Part shown: positions 23,966 through 36,758 of the stretch, one piece after another | Position numbering within the stretch: position 1 is the stretch's first letter | Layout: every line of letters begins with the position of its first letter | DNA from: Adenanthera pavonina | Taxonomy: Eukaryota; Streptophyta; Magnoliopsida; Fabales; Fabaceae | Assembly (NCBI GenBank): GCA_026686845.1 | Contig: JAIVEN010000011.1 | Span: forward strand, 22,244,501-22,308,500 | Reading direction: 5' to 3' | Length of the DNA: 64,000 bases | Notes under the pieces: generated by a model | The model's database searches: none | Told to the model about the DNA's origin: nothing | Seen by the model: only the letters and a program-made list of their open reading frames with translations | Made by a program: the position numbers and the translations under genes

Positions 23966-24095
23966 AAAAATGGGGCTGGGGCCGCGGCCGCGGCCGCTAC
24001 AGTAACGCTGCGACTCCGGCCTCCCCTGCTTCTCCATCGCTTCTGTCTCTTCTGGCGCCGCGGCCTTCCTTCCCACGCCGCGGCGCCCCCTGCTG
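23966..24095. other. GC-rich CpG cluster
   Basis: Sharp GC-rich patch in AT-rich surroundings, with GGCCGCGGCCGCGGCCGC at 23979-23996 and further GCGCC/CCGCGG clusters to about 24090. Confidence 0.85.
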
Positions 24096-24889
24096 ATATG
24101 CCATATCAGCAAATTCAACATTCTGGGGCGAACTTCCGACACACATAACATTATGCTCCGACCTCCGATTGACTTGATTCTGACTCCTACAAGTCTATCT
24201 AGTCCCCATCTATCCATAGACACCATTTTTATCTCAATCCAACTCCGTATGGAGATTCTGGACATATAACACCGTTTTGACCATTCAAAGACCAAACTCA
24301 CCACTAACCACATCCATTTGCCACCAAAGGCAACTGGACACTCAAAGACCACTCATATAGGTCCAAATCCCCCAAACCAACTTGTCCAAAGAGGTTTCAC
24401 CTCAAAGGAACCATTCCTCTGAGATTTGACCCCTTGGATCCCAACTTGACCAAATGGGCTACAGGCCCTAAGACAAACCAACAAGGCCCAACATCACTCT
24501 GGACTTACCAACTCCAACAAACAGACACCTCAACATCCAAACCATGAAACCATACATACAACATACATCCATCCATCCATACCAATCCTTTATCAATTCC
24601 TTAAAGCTATCCATTACAAACATATTATCTTACTTAGCACAAGATACATTATCCAAAATACACACACTACATAGACTATTCCCACGTACACAGCTACTCT
24701 TGCGTCTTCTCCGGACCAGTGCCAGAACCGTCACCTGAAAGGTTAGTTTATGGGAGAGGGAGGGGTGAGACAATGTCTCAGTAACCGGAAACAATCACAC
24801 ACACACAAATATATATACATATACACATATCTCATGCAACTCATGAATGCAATATGAAATGAGTAAGATGCATGTCGCCCTCACAGGGA

Positions 24890-25060
24890 CCCCGTCCTTA
24901 TCCTCCCTAACACATATATCATCCATCTTTATCCTCCCTAACATATATATATAATCCATCCTTATTCTCCCTAACGCATATATCACCCATCCTTATTCTC
25001 CCTAACATATATATATTTACACATATCACATCCTTATCCTCCTTAACAAATATGTATATC
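24890..25060 (+). repeat. Minisatellite, unit about 35-38 bp
   Basis: Four to five imperfect copies of a unit containing CTTATCCTCCCTAAC followed by ACATATATATCATCCATC. It is followed by CA- and CAT-rich simple sequence to about 25320. Confidence 0.75.
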
Positions 25061-25478
25061 CTCATACATTATATCATCATCATCACCAATCCATCCGCCA
25101 TACATCACAGTATCATGATAACATGTGGTGATGCTAATGTACCATCATATAATCATCATCATGTCATATCATCATGTATGCACCATTTCATATCATATCA
25201 ATGTCAACATCATATGTATCATCATCACAATCATCATCATCATTTAACCGTATACATACCACGATATATATATATACAGTACACACACAAATACATCAAT
25301 ATCATGGTATGAAAGAGACATACATATATACACAACAATACACAATACCACATAAACAAACACCCGGTTACCTCAATTGTCGTTACCACACACACACAAG
25401 TTCCACAAGCTTCCTTGAACTGTCCAATATGCGTGAACCCCTCTCGATTAGCCAACAACCTTCCAAGTTCCACAAGCT

Positions 25479-26999
25479 TTCTTTATAATAATATCCTTGG
25501 ATAAATCATTTTATCCTAAATGTCCCTAGTCAATCATCTTCGTGGGAACAATGATGAACTAAGGCTAGTATGATTTTGATTGATAATTATGTGTTAATTA
25601 TGTATAAAGATACAAATCAAAATCATAGGGAATAGGTGCTAGATCGACCATTTATGAGATAGTTGCATAGATCAAGTCATAAGCTTATCTCATATATATA
25701 ATCATGTCACTGAACCCTTAAACCTGAGACCACCATGGCTTCCTACATGGGGAACACTATGCTTTGACATAGTCAAAAGTCACCTTTAATCGGGAGATCA
25801 TGAAAGCTATGATCGGGCATAGTGGAATTCATGTGGAGGAAGATAAATGGTCAAGATGGAATTTATCCCCCTAATTAATGGAAAGATGTATCTGGGCCCC
25901 TCGATGAGTGAGACTGAGAAATGCATGGCCGTGCTCAAATGGAAGGGTTTCCATTTGTTCAGTCAATCTGCTCAGAGATCGAAAAAGTGATGGTTAAGTA
26001 AGATGAAGATGACGTTTCCATACCTCATACTTGACAAATATATCGTGAGACAAAAGGAATGTGATTTGGTTGTATCGAATCAACGATCTCATATGATTTG
26101 AGTAGTCACAATGTCTTGCTAGAGGCCACTTGTGACTTGTGGATCAAATAATATTATTGCCTTACAGCCAACATCATATGTGCCTACAGGGTCGCACACA
26201 AGAACGGGTCAACTTGAGCTAAAATGTCCAGATTTATTGAATCTAAAATGCGTATAGATTCAATGAATTTAACATTCAATTTAGGGTAGTTGAATTTTAT
26301 ATATAAATATATATTTGATATATATATTATAAAATTTGAAGTATATATATATGTTTGATATATTATATATATTTAATATATTATATATATTTCAAAATAT
26401 ATATATATACATATGTCATTTAAATTAATTTAAATGAATTAGTTTTAAATTTAATTCTATGTGATAGATTTAAATTTAAACTAATAATCTAAATTAAATT
26501 TGATTTTGGATATAAATTAAATAGTTAGTTTAGATTTAATCAATTAGATAGATTGAAATTTAAACTAATCTATTTAATTAATATTTGATTTAAAAATTAA
26601 ACAAATATTAAATCATATCTATATATTGATATAGACTAAGGTTATTAAAATACAAAATTAATAGAATTTTGACCCACTTTACAGAGAGGGCGACCGCACA
26701 CTTAGAGAGAAAAAATGTACGGATGAACAGTGAGAGCGTACGGAGACACAGAACATACGAACGTTCACAAATGGAGGTGCTAGCACGCTATTCGAGTTAG
26801 ACTCACTGTTCGTGTGGATATTGGTAGAGGGAGCTGATCAGACGCATCAATTCCTGGGATCCAACAGTGAAAAGAAAACCAAAATGGCTCACACCGAAGG
26901 TAAATATTCCCTTCTACATCTCGATTTAAGCAACATTGACGGATCAATAGGAGGGATTTCAGTGATGTTTTCTGCTACGCATGTATTGAGATTCCTAAC
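25479..26999 (+). repeat. Copia LTR fragment (same family as 49127-50814)
   Basis: Near-colinear with the LTR at 49127-50814: TTTATAATAATAT...GGATAAATCATTTTATCC at the left, GGAAGATAAATGGTCAAGATG in the middle, the AT-rich ATATATATGTTTGATATAT block, and GATTCCTAAC at the right end. The first 105 bp or so of the LTR are missing. No internal region follows, so this is a 5'-truncated solo LTR or an older deletion product. Confidence 0.85.
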
Positions 27000-28229
27000 T
27001 GTTATACCTTTATCCACTAAGCTTTAAAGACTCAACACTTAGTTTTATGGAAAACAAGGTTAGTTAATAAACTTATAAGCTTAGCTGACATAGCTACTTC
27101 TCCTAAACAAGTGTTGCTCTCAGGTTGGCCAAGTTAGAAGACAAATCTCAGAGGTTAGTTGACTATCATGCCTTGATAGAAAGACAACATTTTCTGAAAC
27201 TTAGTTTTTTCTTCTAATCTATCATCCATAGTCCACTGAGCTCTTTCCTAGAGGAAAGAATAATCATATGAGGTTAGTCGACAACACTCCCTCCTCTTGA
27301 TACCATCTTAATGGGTTTGGGAGCCTAAAATATGCTCTTCAAACAATTGCGCTTATTTTATGAGAATAAACCTAATTAAGTGCTCATGTTATTTTTTGGT
27401 TCTAGGTTATATAATATTTGTCCAATAAAATTTTTCTATATATTATTGGGCCTAGAAAAATAATTCAACTCCATTAAAGAGTGTCTTAACATTTTTGAGC
27501 TCATGAATAATTATTTGGCCTAATATAATAAAGCAGTATGCTTCTTGGCCCTAACTAGTCCAATTTGGCCCAACAATCTTTAGACATTTTTGGTAAATTT
27601 TCTAAACTTGTTAAAAATATCCAATTATTCCATTCTCTTTCTCTATAGACTTGGGCTTTTCTATTATTGACCATGGATGACGCAATTTTCTTAATTATGC
27701 ATTAATCAGTTAATTATGTAAAATAATTCTATTAACTTATTTCTTGGCCCAATTTCTTTTCTCTTTGAATTTTTCTATTTAAATAAGGTCCAATGACATA
27801 AATTAAGGTCCTATAAAAATATTCTAGGATCCATTTTACTAAATTCTTGCTGAATAAAACTTGAAAATATTTAGTGTTTAGGACCCAATTGTGAAATAGC
27901 ATTATCTTTACGTTTCTAGAGTCTAAAAATCAGTTATTACCTTATATACTTCATAATCGTTCGATATTTCTCTCCATCCATGTCCATACTTACAACATAG
28001 AAATTTAGGGACACCTAAGTTAAAAAACCATAGTGTACATGAATTAAATTATTCAAATCACTAAATTAATTTGTAAGGGACAAATTACATGGAGAGAGTT
28101 GAAGGAAAGTAGAGTTAGGTGGAAAGGAAAAGAAAGGGAAAGAAAATCTTCAGAAAAGCTAGAGAAAATAAATTCCAAACCACTTTTGACCATTTCACCT
28201 TTAAGTGGGTTAATCTAAAATTCTCTCTA
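27000..28229. other. No gene recognised
   Basis: AT-rich, all frames closed at short intervals. Some GGACC/GGCCC-containing phrases resemble old LTR sequence, but nothing can be assigned. Confidence 0.5.
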
Positions 28230-28438
28230 CTCCCTCTATCTCATATTATAAGGTAATAAGTTGAATTTCACACATATTAAGAAAAGTGTATAATATCCTT
28301 AAATTCCTAAAAAAATCCAAAAATTACTATTTTACCCTAATTAAACATAATTAATTAACATAATTGGTAAATAAAACCATGTTACCTAATAATGTAAGAC
28401 AAAAAAATCTCACTTTTTACCTTTTGGGATGGAGGGAG
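28230..28438. mobile_element. Stowaway-like MITE (209 bp)
   Basis: Terminal inverted repeats CTCCCTCTATCTCA and TGGGATGGAGGGAG, flanked by TA on both sides (28228-28229 and 28439-28440). Non-coding and AT-rich, starting ATATTATAAGG inside the left end. Terminus type, TA target and length fit Stowaway (Tc1/mariner) MITEs. Confidence 0.9.
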
Positions 28439-29474
28439 TATATTCCTAATTAAGCCCTAATTAACCCATTAAAACACTAGTAAGCATATTAAATTGTGTG
28501 TCTAATAATTATGTGAGGTGGTTAAGACAATAATCATCAAGGAGTTGTAAATTGTAAATCCAAGTGGCTATGTTAAATGTGGGTATTTTGGGAAAAAGGG
28601 GTAAAAAACAAAAATTAGGGATTATTTAATGGAAAAATAAAATAAAAATGGATGATGACTTATGAGAGAGAACATTGAAGGACTAATAAAAAGGGAAATA
28701 AAAATAGAAAATGGAGACATAGACAAATGGCATTCACATAAAAATCCACCTAAATTCTACCTAATTAAGACCAATTAGACACACAATCATAATGAAAATG
28801 ATGGAATAAAATCAAATAGGAAGTATTCAAACCATTAGATTAATTGGAAAGTAAAGATAATCACAAAAAAGTTCAATTTCCAAGAATTAATCCAAAATTT
28901 CAATTTATTCCAAAAATAGGTTAATATAAAATGATACATTTAAAATGCTCATTAGTCCAAATCATTTGTTAAAACACTTAAGCAAAAGGAATAAAAATAA
29001 TGAAAATCCAAGTGTTATCAAAGGCACAAGATCCTTGAAACAATTCCACAAAAATAAGCCTCTTAGGGTTTGTTGATGAAAAATTGTTCTAGGGATCCAC
29101 AATCTTCAACCCTTTAATTAGTTTTCTGCATCTCTTAAACCACTACCTGATTGAGTAAGGGTTAAGCATTACTTGTAAGAGTTCAAAGAGAAGCATGGAG
29201 AGCTTGAAGAGCTTGATCAAGATGCTGAACAAGAATATGGAAAGCAAGTTTGGGAGCCCAAAGATCCATTGTAATGCTCGACAAGCCCAAAGATTGGAAC
29301 AATATCCAAAACAATAAAGAAAGCTTTAAATGAATTGATCCAAGAGTTACTACTTTTGGAGCCCACTTACTTAGTTCAAGTTACAGCCCAAAAAGCAGCT
29401 CGAAGGCGTGATAATACTCTTATCTATACAAGGTCCAAATCCAAACCCAAAAGAAGCTCATCTGGAAGAGTTAA
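28439..29474. other. No gene recognised
   Basis: AT-rich sequence without a meaningful ORF or repeat structure that I can identify. Confidence 0.5.
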
Positions 29475-30240
29475 CTTGAAGACATCATGTGCTCTACATG
29501 TGACCATGAATAGTTACATTTTAATATAATTTTATTAGTAATTTTCATTTATTTAATTTAATTTCTAGAAATAAGTCTTATAGTCAAAGATTGTGTCTTG
29601 GAAATTAAGTTTTAGTTGTTTCCTATTTTTAAAACTTAAACTCTAGAATTTCCTATTAGTTTTGGTAAGAAAGGTGCCACCTTTTGATTGATTTGAGAAA
29701 TATTTTGTTTTTTTTTCCATTGAGATTGTGGTATCTTCTTTAGGATTGATTAAATCTTATTATCTTTTTATATTTTTTTATCTAATTTCATTTTTTAATT
29801 TTAACCTAGGGTTTTGGTTGCCATATTCCTTTATATAAGGAGCCATCTATGTACTTTTAAGATGAAGAGATTAATGAGAATTGATTTTTAGAACTTTAGT
29901 TTTTTTCTTGTGAGTTTTTCTTATGTATCTCTTGTGTTCCTGAGAGAATTCTTAGACTTATCAAAGGAGTGGTTTTCCTTTACGGCATCCCAAGGCTAGG
30001 GTTCTAAGAGACGGGTTCTCTTAGAGTCTTATCCAATTGACCAACATATCTTCCTTGCTTATTTCTTGAATTTTCATTCATATTTATTATCCTATTTTTT
30101 TTTGTATAACATGTTCATCTATCTTATGTTTTCTTGTTGTTTCATGTACCCTAATTTGATTCTAGCACGATCCGTGATTTATTCTAAGTTATTGGAGGTT
30201 CAATCGGATGAATTTTGCTTGGGTCTTTCATCACTACCCA
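29475..30240 (+). repeat. LTR fragment of a second gypsy family
   Basis: Colinear with 38280-38990: GAAGACATCATGTGCT / AAATACATGTGCTTCT; TATATAAGGAGCCATCT / TATAAATAGGCACCTC; TTATCAAAGGAGTGGTTTTCC / TTATCAAGGAGTGGTGATCC; and AGAGACGGGTTCTCTTAGAG / AGAGACGGGTTTTCTTGGAG. The second copy follows a gypsy pol C-terminus, which gives the family. No coding remains here. Confidence 0.7.
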
Positions 30241-30244
30241 ATTA

Positions 30245-30595
30245 TTCCCTCTGGTCCTTTTCATAAGGTATCTTCTAGAATTTTTTTTCATCCTTTTTAT
30301 AAGGTATTATGTAATATTATGAGATAGTTTTCATATTTTACCCTTAAATTTGATCACCAGCCTTGTAAATTGTTTCTTGGAAAAAAGTAGATGTTTTACT
30401 TCATAATTGGTTAGCTCATTTTCTCTCTCTTACTCATAATAATGATTACAAACTGAATCATATTTGAATTATTTTAATTACTAAGAGTAAAAATGGAATA
30501 TTAGGCTCCTTTTTTACAAAATTTAATGACATAATAAACCTTTCTTAATTCATGTAAAATAGTTACAAATACCTTATAAAAAAGTCAAGAGGAAG
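30245..30595. mobile_element. Stowaway-like MITE (351 bp), diverged
   Basis: Left end TTCCCTCTGGTCCTTTTCAT then AAGGTA; right end TACCTTATAAAAAAGTCAAG then AGGAAG. These are imperfect inverted repeats, flanked by TA (30243-30244 and 30596-30597). The interior ATAAGGTATTATG repeats the arm motif. Confidence 0.75.
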
Positions 30596-31438
30596 TACAG
30601 TGTTTTTTTTTTTTAATGAAAAGGTCAAATATATAATAATAAACATAAAAAAAGTTCAGTAGCAGTACATATATTAGAGGATGGAAAGAAAAAGACTACT
30701 TTCTGTCTTTGCTACTGCTCTTCTATGATCTCGTCTGTGCATCTAATTTGAGTTTCGGCGCTCTCATAAAAGGCCTTCTTCTACGTTCATGAGCTAAAGC
30801 CCAAGACTTGTATTTCTGATGGGCGGGTTTTTTGGGCCTCCAATACAGCTAAATAAACCTAACTCATCAATTTCATACCCTTGTCAATAGACTTGGTCAC
30901 TAAAAATTTTTTGCCAAACAAAAAAAGTTAACATAATGTCAAATTCAATAAATATCATTTTAGGAAGCACTAGTTTTAATGACTTTTTTCTAATTGATTG
31001 ATTTATTTTACTTTAGACTTGAGTTATTAAAAAAAAAACTTTTTTTTGTTGCGGCCTGACGAACGTTTCGTTTAATATGATAATAAGTAATTTCTCATCA
31101 TATTTAATTTTTTTTATTATTTTAAGATGAAAATATGAGAATATTTTGTACAATATCATTTATGTTATTTTTTATTTTATGCTATATATAATACAAAGCA
31201 ATAATAGATTGGACGGATCTCGGGTTGATGGGGCCAACGGAGATAATGACCGTTGGAAATGATGGATTATAACATTTAAATTTTCATTTTCAAAGTATTT
31301 GATTCCGAGAAAGGAGGAGGGAAAACTAAAGAACAGAAAAGATGGCCGATCTAAGATTTGGATCCGTTCATGTTTCTACAAGATGTATCTTTGATTTAAA
31401 TTATTTAGAATAGATTTAAACAGTTCAATTTTTAAAAT
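30596..31438. other. No gene recognised
   Basis: Mixed-composition intergenic sequence with poly-T/poly-A runs near 30603 and 31030. No domain-bearing frame. Confidence 0.5.
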
Positions 31439-31574
31439 ATAAAATAGCACAATGAAAATTAATTAATAAAACTTTAATTATTAAATCTAATTTAAATTGT
31501 CCAAATATAAAATAGTATAATCAAAATTAATTAATAAGACTTTAATTATTAAATCTAATTTAAATTGTCCAAAT
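31439..31574 (+). repeat. Tandem duplication, 2 x 68 bp
   Basis: ATAAAATAGCACAATGAAAA... (31439-31506) is followed at once by ATAAAATAGTATAATCAAAA... (31507-31574). The units differ at a handful of positions; both end AATTTAAATTGTCCAAAT. Confidence 0.9.
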
Positions 31575-33663
31575 ATATACTCTGTACATCCATCCTTGTG
31601 GGGTCGATTTCTCAAATACACAAAAATGTAGCGCGACATGCATGCTAATTTTGTTGTGTTCAAAGAATCGGAATAAGAAAATCATGTTTGACTTTTTAGT
31701 TACTTATGCATTCGTATTCTCATGGTTGATATTCATTTTCCGGCCAAGATAATCCCTACCTATCCACACCTTGTTCCTTACTCATCTTTTAATTTTGTCA
31801 TGCCAAAGGAAGCTGGTTTGTGTGCCATGAAACGGCCTACTGTTTCTTTTTTTTTTTTTCTTGTTCACATTTTAAATTATTTTCAGTTAATATGATTGAA
31901 ATTTTCATATAATGTATGCTATTTTTAATAAATGAAATTACTTGATTATCCCTGTTTCAATATCATGGAAAAAAAAGATCATAATCTACTCGCGGTTTTT
32001 GGATCCCTTGAATGTGTGCAGATGCATTTTTTAAATATTTAGATCTAGTAGATTAGATTTAGAAGGAATAAATCTTTCTGGCAAAAAATAAAAGACTTAT
32101 AAATCTTATTTTTTATTTAAAAACATAATAAAAAATAACCCAACTAACGCTTTTTTAATAAAAGCTTAATAAAAATAAGAATAATAAGATATAGACTATA
32201 TGTATATACAAAATTTAGACAATTGAAAGCGAAATTGTAAATTCTCCGCATTTTAAAAAAATGCGTAGAGGATGTGAATCTAATGGTGAAGCTAATTAAT
32301 ATTTATTGACCATCCTATATGTTAAAAAAATTAAAAAAAGCATACTAAAATATCATAGTTTCCAATTGTATTGAATGTTAATTTTATAAAAGTTGTAGAA
32401 TAGCCCGCCAAATAGTTTTTTTTTTTCCGCCATGCAGCCAAATGGCTAGTTAGATAGAAAAATATCTAATATATCAGACTTTTCAGGATTGGCACTTCTA
32501 TTTTCTGAAGTATATAAATCCAATAAAATTATGAAAAAGAAAAGAAAAGGATTCTTAATATTCCACCTTAATCATGAATATTCTTCCTGCTTAACATCAC
32601 ATTTTTTTTTAATGACATGCTAAATATATCCATATGTTTTATTTTGATTTATAATGATACCTTCGCCTGGGTAATCTAATCCTACACAATCACACATCGT
32701 TATGTATATTTATAAATTATAAATTCATACCTACTTAAAATTATATATATTTCAAACGTAATTGTACAGTGTGTAATTTATTGTTGTCTACTTATTTGTA
32801 AGGATCGCTTGATATACTTCTTGAAAAATAATTTCCCGAAAAATATGCTTTCAAGGAAGTTAATTTTTTAAGAAATTCATTTCTAATTTACTTATTTTGT
32901 TTTTTACTTCTTGAAAAGTTTAAATATTTTTAAATAAATATATTATGTTTTAATATTAATGGTACAAATACCATTTTTATTATAAGAAAATAATAAGATG
33001 TTACGGGTATGTAAAAAAAATACAAATACCGTTAGATTAATGCCTTTACATTCCTGTTTCTCTTAAAGCAGAAAATGTTAAAATATTATGTCAAAAAAAG
33101 AAAAAGAAAAAAGAAAATGTTACAATATTCTTTTCCAAAATTTAAATTGTCCGGGATCCGGCTAGTATATATTTTTTTGTTTGGTATATCAGAGTAGCAC
33201 CAAAAAAAAAAAGAAATATATACTTTTTGGGAACAGTATTCCTTTGCTTTGCTGTTGTTTTTAAGTAGTATTTGAATTATATGGAATTGAAATTTATGAT
33301 TTGAGTGGAAAGAACTCGATACATCTTAAACAAAATTCAAAATTCAAAATTTGTGGCAAGGAAAAAAATCATAGTGAGAGCCATGCCATTTGAGACTGGC
33401 AGTATTTAAAAATTAATTAATAATACTAAATACCATAAAATACCATATATTGAACAAGAAAAAGGTTAACGCTGGCTTCAGCTATAAAATTTTTTAAAGA
33501 TGATACTAAGATTAGAAATAATCAGTATCAAAATAATTATAAAATAATATAACATTTATATGGATCCATACAATAGAGGAGGCGGAGCCCTCCACCTTCC
33601 ACCACAAACGCAATATTTCGGGGTAAACGGAGCATCAAGATTGTTTGTTGTGTTTTTCTTGGA
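31575..33663. other. No gene recognised
   Basis: AT-rich intergenic DNA with many homopolymer runs; no ORF worth calling. Confidence 0.5.
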
Positions 33664-33699
33664 GGGGGGGGGGGGGGGGGGGGGTGGGGGGGGGTGGGG
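33664..33699 (+). repeat. G-homopolymer tract
   Basis: Twenty-one consecutive G (33664-33684), then T, nine G, T, four G. The surrounding strand stays G-rich to about 33720. A short frame encoding a glycine run here is an artefact of the tract. Confidence 0.9.
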
Positions 33700-34060
33700 T
33701 GCGTGTGGGGTGTTTTGTTGTTTGGGTTGGTGTTTGTTTAAAATATTTTGTATGATTAATTTAACTTTTAATATTTATCATAATTATATTATATTTATTT
33801 ATTAATTGTGTGTGTGCAGTTTATATTGTGTATATATATTATGTTATACATAGTGTGTGTATATATATATATATATAAAACATGTGTGACTATGTGTGTG
33901 AAAGGGAGGGGGAGGGGAGGGGCCAAGTGTGTGTGTGTGTGTGTGTGTGTATTATATTGTTGTGTGTGCAATGTATAATATATGCATGTAAGGATGGGGC
34001 AGGAGGCTGAGGGGGGCCAGAGCCCCTCCCACCTTCTATGTTTGTTCCCCCTTGACAATA
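33700..34060 (+). repeat. Simple-sequence block with (GT)12
   Basis: (GT)12 at 33927-33950, an (AT)n stretch near 33860-33877 and a G-rich GGGAGGGGGAGGGGAGGGG at 33904-33922. It ends in GGGGGGCCAGAGCCCCTCCC near 34012-34031, which can fold back on itself. Confidence 0.75.
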
Positions 34061-36294
34061 TTGGCATCATTTCTTGGTGGATAGATACATCATAGGTTTT
34101 CAATATTCTACATTCATCCATGGCACCACTAATTATTCTCTAAAGATCAAGTCCCATAGGGCGATCCAAAACCTTGACTTTGAAAAAAAAGACTTGAAAA
34201 CAAGAAAAATATGTAAAACTATATCATCATGCAGCATTCTACGTGTGGACATGGGTCTTGGTGCTACTTTTTAAGATATATGCATAAGTGTGAGGTTTGT
34301 GAAATTACGCCATTATCGGACATGGGAAGGATACGTATAGGCTTTCTAGAGCAATTAATAATAAACTTCTATTATAATACATTAAATTAATGAATGGAAT
34401 CTATCTATCAATATATAACACATATATATACATGCAATTATCTAGTAAAAGAGAGTGCGATTATGCATAACTTCACTTTCACTTCCTGTCCTCGTAATTT
34501 TTCCTTTTTTTTCTTGGTAAATTAGATACTATAGAATGGGTACTTGTTCATATCCTAGATTGCGTGCGTTGCAAAAATATATATATATATATATATATAA
34601 AAGGAAGTTCATAAAAGGAGGATGATGTGCAAAACTTGTGAAATTTGAGTGAAAAAAAAGATAAGTGAATAGGGTTAAAAGAATTGAAATTTGAATTTTA
34701 AAAAGTACATTTGTGATATTTCATATTTGGGAGAGAATGAGAAAATAGAAAAAAAAATAGTTATAGATGTGAATTTGTAAAGGTGCAGTGCAATGGATTT
34801 TTCTTTTGCAGATATAATTAGATACAAAAATAAAAAATATTTAAATTTCAAAATTTAAAATTTCCCAAGTGAAAGAAAAAGTAAATATAACCTGTCTTAA
34901 ATGCTCATAAATTTGATTTTTTAAAATACAATTATAACATATAATAAAATAGAAAATCATAATAAAAATTGTATAAAGGAAGTTAAAATAATAAATAAAT
35001 TTAAAATAAAAATATATGAATATAATTTTTAAAAAAAAAAAGGAAGCTAAAGAGAAAGAAGTAACAAACAGAAAAGATAATTTTATAATATTTTATAAAA
35101 TAAGAAAATAATAAAAATAGTAGAAAAGGAATTTAAAACAATAAATAAATTTAAAAATATGAAATAATAATAATCAATATATAATAAAAAAGAAGGTAAA
35201 GTAACACTATACATTAGCCATATAGTACAGCTATACCCTTTGGTTGTGTGCCTTTCTCTATCCCTTTTTTCTATTTTTTGTTTTCTTTTCTATTAGTCAT
35301 TTGATATCAATTTATTTGGGATAATGAGAATTAATGATAAGATTATTTTTTAATTTAATATATTTTAAAACTAAATAAAATGTTTCCATATCCCCATATA
35401 TCTACATCCCCTAGACTAGTGGGGAAGTAAAGTCTAGTTTTATAAAGAGAAAAATAAGCGAAGAGAGTAGAGAACATTGCTCTTGTGAAGAGTGCTTTTA
35501 TCAATGGTGACAATATCAATGGTGACAATACCCGATGAGTATTGATATTTACAAATATATTTTTTATTAATTTCATTAAAATTATATAGATTTTCATTCT
35601 TTTATAGAAATCAATACAAAAAAATTTTGGATTTTATTAAAATTATAAAGACGACTCCTATCTTTTACATAGGAAACAATCTATATAATTTTTCTTATAT
35701 GATTTTCATATTATTTTTAAATTAAAAGTTAACATGTGAATTTTTTTAAACATATCGTAAATTTATTTATTAACTATATACTAAAAGTATTAACTTCTCA
35801 AATTTAAAAAGTTTTAAAAAACCTACCTGTTAAATTTTAATTAGAAAATAACATAAAAAAATATATAAGAAAAAATATATCAGTTTTCTCCTTTTAAAAA
35901 TTTACATAAATTTCTTCTAGAATAAAGATTAAATTATATAATTTTACTTGAATTGAATTTTAACAAAATTATGCAGATATTTCCTTTGTTTCTAAAATAT
36001 AGAAGAACCTTTTCTAAGAAAACAAATGTAGATTTCTGCATTTTCAAAACAAAATTTAGAGAAGGCCTATGTGATTACTTTTATTTCTAAGAAAAAATTT
36101 CATGTTTTAAAGATAGAATTAAGTTTGTACAATTTAACTAAACTCAATAAAATTCTATATGGTTTATTTTATAGCATTAGCTAGAAGAGATAAGTGTACA
36201 TTTTAAAAGATACATATAATTTATATTTAATTTCTAAATACAATATATAATTACTTTAGTTACTTTAGTAATGATTAAACAATATATAAATACA

Positions 36295-36298
<4 letters not shown>
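34061..36298. other. AT-rich, no gene; small tandem duplication
   Basis: Very AT-rich. Contains an (AT)n run near 34577-34599 and a perfect 2 x 15 bp duplication of TATCAATGGTGACAA at 35499-35528. Two related TTTAAAATAATAAATAAATT-type blocks lie near 34985 and 35145. No coding signal. Confidence 0.6.

Positions 36299-36330
<32 letters not shown>
36299..36330 (+). repeat. Microsatellite (GT)16
   Basis: Sixteen uninterrupted GT units. Confidence 0.95.
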
Positions 36331-36333
<3 letters not shown>

Positions 36334-36483
36334 CAACATTCACTTGTGTATTTATCACATCAGATCATCACACTTTTTCTCTTGATGTCACCATCTCCTA
36401 GTGCTAGTTAAACAGGCATGGTGAGTGGTATGGTAGGACAAGGGGTCTCTCATGTGAAACCCCCTCTTTCCAAGATGCTACAC

Positions 36484-36758
36484 GGCAGGTTTTTTTTTTT
36501 AATTAATAATTATAAATAAAAATTAGATTTTTTCAGAAACCATGCAGATATATATTTTGTATAATTTTAAATTTTTTAATATTAAAATAATATTATATAG
36601 TAAAAATTGAATTTTTGCAGTTTGCAGTTTTATACAATTTTTTAGTAATTAAAAAAATATTAGAAAAATTTAAAATTATATAAAATATATATTTACATTA
36701 TTCTTGAAAAATTTATTTTTATCTATAATTTTTAATTTAAAAAAAAGGAGATACTGCC
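36484..36758. mobile_element. Foldback hairpin, probable MITE (275 bp)
   Basis: Two arms of about 130 bp pair end to end around an apex near 36620. The left arm starts GGCAGG then poly-T and AATTAATAATTATAAATAAA; the complement of the right arm starts GGCAGTATCTCC then poly-T and AAATTAAAAATTATAGATAA. Both arms contain ATATATATTTTRTATAATTT. Similarity looks like roughly 75-85% by eye. No target duplication is certain. It could be a foldback MITE or, less likely, a hairpin RNA locus. Confidence 0.75.

Larger units (their letters stand above)
23839..25478 (-). repeat. LTR-like repeat with GC-rich core, minus orientation
   Basis: TGTAACATCC at 23839-23848 read on the minus strand is GGATGTTACA, a common LTR 3' terminus. 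The minus-strand order GAGACATTGTCTCACCCC then AACTAACCTTTCAG (near 24740-24775) is of a type often seen in plant Ty3/gypsy LTRs (from memory). It includes the GC-rich core and a minisatellite. No target duplication or internal region was found. The long minus frame at 23870-24352 lacks any domain and is not treated as a gene. Confidence 0.45.

Noticed and set aside
23870..24352. 160-aa minus ORF over the GC-rich island
   Set aside because: No domain or start context; GC-rich DNA has few stops, and the opposite strand is open too (23831-24148).
24890..25320. Telomeric or centromeric satellite
   Set aside because: The unit is short, local and only 4-5 copies; it does not resemble TTTAGGG or a long centromeric monomer.
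33560..33805. ORF with a glycine run
   Set aside because: Produced by the G-homopolymer; no other protein signal.
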